Shown: piece by piece, positions 12,648-16,231 of the stretch
How positions within the stretch are numbered: the first letter of the stretch is position 1
How the letters are laid out: each line of letters starts with the position of its first letter
Assembly: GCA_937970115.1 (NCBI GenBank)
Contig: CALBVO010000020.1
Coordinates: 1 to 16,231 of the forward strand
Direction: 5' to 3'
Source of the DNA: Minisyncoccota bacterium
Lineage (GTDB): Bacteria; Patescibacteriota; Minisyncoccia; Phycocordibacterales; UBA1006
DNA length: 16,231 bases
Notes under the pieces: generated by a model
Told to the model about the DNA's origin: nothing
Seen by the model: the letters and a program-made list of their open reading frames with translations, nothing else
Database searches by the model: none
Translations under genes and position numbers: made by a program

Positions 12648-13028
12648 AAAATAATACTTGTTGATGCGGTGCATACCTTTGTAGATAAAAATGGAAGTAT
12701 TGATGAAAAATTATATTCATTGTTAGAAAAATTTGATAATAACAAAATCATCCTAACGAATGCTTCCAGAGCCAAATTCTCTCAATTTGGGCTTGATAAG
12801 GCTCCATACCCTGTATTTACTTTGGAAAAAAATCCAACAAAATTAGATTCAATATATTTTGAAACCTTGTTGAATGAAAATGATTTGTCACCAAATGATG
12901 TAATTTATTTTGAACATAATAGTGATGCAGTAAATTCTGCCCAAGGTGTTGGTATTATCAGTCATCATTTTGATCCAGAAAAACGCGATCTTAATTTATT
13001 AGAAGATTTTTTAAATAACAATATATGA
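12645..13028 (+). CDS. Degenerate HAD-like protein
   Basis: The product is 127 residues. Its order of strands follows the HAD fold: ILVDAVHTFVD (residues 4-14) in the place of the nucleophile motif D-x-D-x-T, ILTNAS (36-41) as the motif II Thr/Ser, a LEKNPTKLDSIYF lysine segment (60-72) and DVIYFEHNSDAVNSAQG in the position of the acidic motif IV. The second Asp of motif I is Val and the Asp-Asp of motif IV is Glu-His, so catalysis may be altered or lost. The cap is minimal. It overlaps msrA by four bases (ATGA), so it is co-translated with it. The HAD assignment is a pattern judgement. Confidence 0.6.
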   Translation: MKIILVDAVHTFVDKNGSIDEKLYSLLEKFDNNKIILTNASRAKFSQFGLDKAPYPVFTLEKNPTKLDSIYFETLLNENDLSPNDVIYFEHNSDAVNSAQGVGIISHHFDPEKRDLNLLEDFLNNNI

Positions 13029-13543
13029 AAACAATAGTTCTAGGTGGAGGATGTTTTTGGTGTATGGATCCAATTTTTCAAAAATTAGATGGGGTTGATA
13101 GTGTTGTTGTCGGTTACGCAGGGGGTGAAAAACCAAACCCAACCTATCGGGAAATTTGTACGGGAACGACCGGTCATGCCGAGGTTCTACAGCTTACTTA
13201 TGACCCAGAAACCATTTCACTACAAAAAATATTTCAAATATTTTTTACTATTCACGATCCGACAACATTGAACCGTCAGGGCGCCGATCGAGGAACCCAA
13301 TATCGCAGCATTATTTTATATCAAAATGACCAGGATATGATTTTAGCGAATCAATTAATTCATGGCCTGAATGAATTTGGAGCCTATCCTGATCCGATTG
13401 TTACCGAGGTTGTCCTATTACAGGAATTCTATCCAGCCGAGGAGTATCATCAAGATTATTTCAACAAAAATCCAGAACAATCATATTGCCAATTAGTAAT
13501 TGCTCCTAAAATTGATAAATTTAATACGGTATTTGGAAAATAG
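13025..13543 (+). CDS. msrA: Peptide methionine-S-sulfoxide reductase MsrA
   Basis: MsrA reduces methionine-S-sulfoxide in proteins. The catalytic cysteine is Cys10 in GGGCFWC, followed by VVGYAGGEKPNPTYREICTGTTGHAEV and HDPTTLNRQGADRGTQYRSII, all diagnostic. A C-terminal Cys155 in EQSYCQLVIAPK can act in thiol recycling. The active-site motif normally continues to a Glu (G-C-F-W-x-x-E); here it is Asp15. Length is 172 residues. The start codon overlaps the HAD-like stop (ATGA), and the UDG-family gene follows after four bases. Confidence 0.95.
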   Translation: MKTIVLGGGCFWCMDPIFQKLDGVDSVVVGYAGGEKPNPTYREICTGTTGHAEVLQLTYDPETISLQKIFQIFFTIHDPTTLNRQGADRGTQYRSIILYQNDQDMILANQLIHGLNEFGAYPDPIVTEVVLLQEFYPAEEYHQDYFNKNPEQSYCQLVIAPKIDKFNTVFGK

Positions 13544-13547
13544 TATT

Positions 13548-14123
13548 ATGAAAAAACTTATTTCAAAAATAATGGACCATCCTTCGAACAGTGAGTACAC
13601 TCAAAAAGGATACAAACCCTTATTCAGTATTCATAAACAATCATGCATTGTATTAATCGGTCAGGCGCCAGGAATTCGTGCACAGGAGGCTGATACACCA
13701 TGGAGCGACCCGAGCGGTCAAAAATTGCAAGAATGGTTGGGGATTACACCCGAACAATTTTACGACCACAAAACGATTGCATTAGTTCCTATGGACTTTT
13801 ATTATCCAGGCAAAGGCAAAACAGGTGATTTGCCCCCGAGGAAAGATTTTGCAGCTATGTGGCACCCACAGGTTTTTGCCGCTATGCCAAATTTAGAATT
13901 AAAAATCCTTATCGGTCAGTATTCTCAAAATTATTATCTGCTGAACAGGAAAAAGACCCTCACCGAAACGGTCAAAAATTACAAAGAATATATCAAAGAC
14001 GGATTTTTCCCAATCCCGCATCCATCACCACGGAATAATATTTGGTTGAAAAAGAATCCTTGGTTTGAACAAGAGGTCGTTCCAGAATTACAAAAAATTA
14101 TTAAATACAGTTTAAAAAACTAA
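13548..14123 (+). CDS. Uracil-DNA glycosylase superfamily protein
   Basis: The 191-residue protein has the UDG-fold signatures: LIGQAPG (residues 36-42), TPWSDPSGQKLQEWLGI (50-66), IALVPMDFYYPG then GDLPPR (77-98), LIGQY (121-125), TLTETV, and HPSPRNNIW (158-166), the glycosylase H-P-S-P loop. This matches the UDG family 4-like/COG1573-related group found as a stand-alone protein in proteobacteria. Uracil excision is plausible and fits the nearby dut/thyA set, but activity in this subgroup is not certain. The ATG at 13548 follows the msrA stop by four bases; the in-frame ATG at 13500 lies inside msrA. Confidence 0.85.
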   Translation: MKKLISKIMDHPSNSEYTQKGYKPLFSIHKQSCIVLIGQAPGIRAQEADTPWSDPSGQKLQEWLGITPEQFYDHKTIALVPMDFYYPGKGKTGDLPPRKDFAAMWHPQVFAAMPNLELKILIGQYSQNYYLLNRKKTLTETVKNYKEYIKDGFFPIPHPSPRNNIWLKKNPWFEQEVVPELQKIIKYSLKN

Positions 14124-14144
14124 AACTTACTTGTTTTAGTTTTT
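14115..14144 (+). terminator. Terminator of the HAD-msrA-UDG operon
   Basis: A 12-pair AT-rich stem (14115-14126 with 14133-14144) with a six-base loop and T-rich tail; the stop codon is inside the 5' arm. Confidence 0.7.
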
Positions 14145-14148
14145 ATTT

Positions 14149-14166
14149 TGTTACAATTAGATTATG
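14149..14166 (+). promoter_or_regulatory. Leaderless extended -10 promoter of the P-type ATPase
   Basis: TGTTACAAT (14149-14157) is followed by six bases and the ATG at 14164. Confidence 0.7.
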
Positions 14167-16231
14167 AACGGACTTAGATCAAATCAGGTATTAGAGCTTC
14201 AAAAACAGTATGGGTTCAATGAACTTGCGCAAATACAAAAGAAATCATGGCTCAGCATGTTTGTAGATCAATTTAAAAATATACTGATTGTTATTCTGAT
14301 TATTGCAGCAATTATTTCTGCATTCCATGATATTAAGGAGGCTATCGTTATCGGTATCATTGTGCTCCTAAATGGTGCGGTTGGATTTTTCCAAGAATTT
14401 AGAACTGAAAAAACCCTTGAGGCTTTGAATAAAATGATCAGCCCATCTATTCGCGTTATACGTGATAGTAAGGAGCAAATGATTGAAACTAGATTCCTTG
14501 TACCAGGTGATATTGTTGTATTAGGTGAGGGAGATAAAATCCCAGCTGACGGTGTGTTGGAAATTTCAAATGGAATCCGTGTTGAGGAGTCAGCTTTGAC
14601 GGGCGAATCAGTCCCTGTTGAAAAAGGAAAAGATGCAGAGGTTTTTATGGGAACCGCATTGGTCCGAGGTTCAGGAATGATGCGTATTGTGTCTATTGGG
14701 CAGGAAACAAAATTCGGAGAAATTGCACGTCTAACCACTGACATAAAATCTACCCAATCTCCTATCCAAAAAGAGCTCGCTACTATTGGAGTATTTGTTG
14801 CAAAAATGACGGGAATTATTTCTGGGATTTTGCTAGTCGTGCATGTATTACGTAACATGAGTAGCTCAGAATCTTTGTTTGCCACTATTGCAGAAGGATT
14901 TATTTTTGCCGTTTCAGTTGCCATTGCTGCCGTACCGGAAGGATTACCAACAACGATTACTGTGGCATTAGCACTGGGCGCGTCAGTATTGGCAAAGAAA
15001 AATGCCATTATCAAAAAACTTTCATCTGCAGAGACACTGGGCACTGTTTCGACTATTTGTTCAGATAAAACCGGAACCTTAACGAAAAATGAAATGACCG
15101 TTCGCACCATCATCAGCTCTGATAACCAGCGAATCGAATTTGATGGCGTTGGATATAATCCAGATAATGGAGGAATTATTGGATCCATACAAGACTCACG
15201 CGAATTCTTGCGAATTGCAGATATCGCCTATTATTGTAATGAGGCAAAGCTGGTCAAAAACGACAATGGTGTTTCAATATTGGGTGATCCAACCGAGGCG
15301 GCGTTATTAACTATGGCGGAAAAAATTTATGATCATGGGTCTGACGATAGAACAAATTATGTCCAAGAGGCAGTATTTCCCTTTGATTCTGAGCGTAAAC
15401 TCATGTCGGTTATTGCAACTAATACATACGAGAATTCGTTGGTATTTGTAAAAGGAAGTCCTGATCATGTGTTGGCAAAATGTACCCATTATTGGGACGG
15501 AAATGCATCGGTGGTTCTGACAGAAAAAATTCGTAACAATATTCAACACCATTATGATGAATTGGCAGGTGAGGCCTTACGTGTTCTGGCGACTGCATAT
15601 AAACCAACAACCATACATCCAGAGACCATGGATCATGCCGAATCAGAATTGATCTATGTTGGGTTGATTGGAATGATTGATCCACCACGTGATGATGTCA
15701 AAGACGCCATTATTCAAACCAAACGAGCCGGAATTCGAACCATTGTCATCACCGGAGATTATGGAAAAACAGCTGGGGTAATCGCGGAGGAATTAGGTAT
15801 TGTTGATGCAGGAAATTATCGAATTATTACCGGTTCAGAACTAGATACAATTTCAGATGATGAATTAGCACAAATTCTCAATAACAAAAAACTGGGTGTA
15901 TTATTTGCTCGATCACTCCCAGCACAAAAAATGCGTATCGTAGAGGCCTTGCAGAAAAATGGTGAGGTAGTCGCCATGACCGGAGACGGCGTCAACGACG
16001 CTCCTGCATTAAAACGTGCAGATATTGGTGTGGCTATGGGTATCACAGGAACCGAGGTATCCAAAGAGGCAGCGACCTTAATATTATTGGATGATTCATT
16101 TTCGACGATTGTACGTGCCGTCAGAGAAGGGCGACGTATTTATGATAATTTGAAGAAATTTGTTCTCTACACGCTTTCTTCGAATGTGGGTGAGTTGGTT
16201 GTAATATTTATTTCAATCCTTTCTGGTATCC
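14164..16231 (+). CDS. P-type cation-transporting ATPase, P2 (calcium-pump-like), 3' end outside window
   Basis: The first 689 residues are visible with no stop. Elements in order: a short N-terminal cytosolic part, M1-M2 (about 33-75), the actuator TGES (146-149), M3-M4 with AAVPEGLP (255-262), the phosphorylated Asp301 in CSDKTGTLTKNEM, the nucleotide-binding KGSPD (430-434), and the hinge TGDGVNDAPALK (606-617), followed by the start of M5. PEGL in M4 and the absence of heavy-metal N-terminal domains place it in the P2 group (Ca2+/Mn2+-type). M6, which decides ion specificity further, is beyond the window. The N-terminus is short compared with SERCA. The pump would export a divalent cation at ATP's expense. 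Confidence 0.93.
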   Translation, partial: MNGLRSNQVLELQKQYGFNELAQIQKKSWLSMFVDQFKNILIVILIIAAIISAFHDIKEAIVIGIIVLLNGAVGFFQEFRTEKTLEALNKMISPSIRVIRDSKEQMIETRFLVPGDIVVLGEGDKIPADGVLEISNGIRVEESALTGESVPVEKGKDAEVFMGTALVRGSGMMRIVSIGQETKFGEIARLTTDIKSTQSPIQKELATIGVFVAKMTGIISGILLVVHVLRNMSSSESLFATIAEGFIFAVSVAIAAVPEGLPTTITVALALGASVLAKKNAIIKKLSSAETLGTVSTICSDKTGTLTKNEMTVRTIISSDNQRIEFDGVGYNPDNGGIIGSIQDSREFLRIADIAYYCNEAKLVKNDNGVSILGDPTEAALLTMAEKIYDHGSDDRTNYVQEAVFPFDSERKLMSVIATNTYENSLVFVKGSPDHVLAKCTHYWDGNASVVLTEKIRNNIQHHYDELAGEALRVLATAYKPTTIHPETMDHAESELIYVGLIGMIDPPRDDVKDAIIQTKRAGIRTIVITGDYGKTAGVIAEELGIVDAGNYRIITGSELDTISDDELAQILNNKKLGVLFARSLPAQKMRIVEALQKNGEVVAMTGDGVNDAPALKRADIGVAMGITGTEVSKEAATLILLDDSFSTIVRAVREGRRIYDNLKKFVLYTLSSNVGELVVIFISILSGI

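Noticed and set aside
13026..13028. TGA read as glycine, as in Gracilibacteria/SR1
   Set aside because: The TGA fits as the natural end of the HAD-like gene overlapping the msrA ATG, and no recognised conserved domain in the window needs TGA decoded.
14268..15188. 306-codon open frame on the minus strand
   Set aside because: It lies wholly antisense to the P-type ATPase, whose motifs are complete across the region; the antisense product has no recognisable domain and low-complexity Ser/Ile/Pro composition.
1..16231. tRNA, rRNA or CRISPR loci
   Set aside because: No cloverleaf, rRNA-like stretch or spaced direct-repeat array was recognised by eye; a tRNAscan-type search was not possible.

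Overview
The window is AT-rich, gene-dense DNA that looks like the chromosome of a small-genome bacterium of the Candidate Phyla Radiation (Patescibacteria), most likely a Parcubacteria lineage. The evidence is very short intergenic gaps, no visible Shine-Dalgarno sequences, a 57-residue SecE, rplK without an adjacent rplA, a small VanY-type carboxypeptidase, a DM13 protein and a SIMPL protein. This placement is inference; no rRNA gene is present to settle it.

Layout: (1) 1-2146, envelope genes: the 3' end of a degenerate M23-peptidase-like gene, a SIMPL/DUF541 membrane-anchored protein and a duplicated PQ-loop-like membrane protein. (2) 2147-3750, an intergenic structured repeat followed by secE-nusG-rplK. 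(3) 3899-5448, folA divergent from a dCMP deaminase-dut operon, with a perfect 46-base palindrome between them. (4) 5449-6369, an intact IS200-type element inserted in, or beside, a decayed gene. (5) 6428-8971, a second copy of the structured repeat, then glyA and a D,D-carboxypeptidase. (6) 9118-11157, a MazG-like gene and thyA on the minus strand, divergent from tmk, with a second long palindrome between them. (7) 11222-14123, DM13 protein, metallophosphoesterase, HAD-like protein, msrA and a uracil-DNA-glycosylase-family protein. (8) 14164 to the end, a P-type cation ATPase cut by the window edge.

Within about 7.3 kb the window carries nearly the whole route to dTTP. Deaminase and Dut make dUMP, ThyA methylates it, GlyA and FolA recycle the folate, Tmk phosphorylates dTMP, and a MazG-like enzyme and a UDG-family protein may police nucleotides and DNA. 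These genes sit in four separately promoted units.

Two patterns stand out. First, almost every transcription unit begins with a -10 box whose last base lies about 6-7 bases before the ATG, so most first genes should be read from leaderless mRNAs; this rule also fixes several start codons. Second, two copies of a ~160-base structured element (before secE and before glyA) keep a nearly identical core, while their lower stems differ in sequence but still pair. That is the signature of a conserved RNA (or DNA) structure, and I do not recognise the family.
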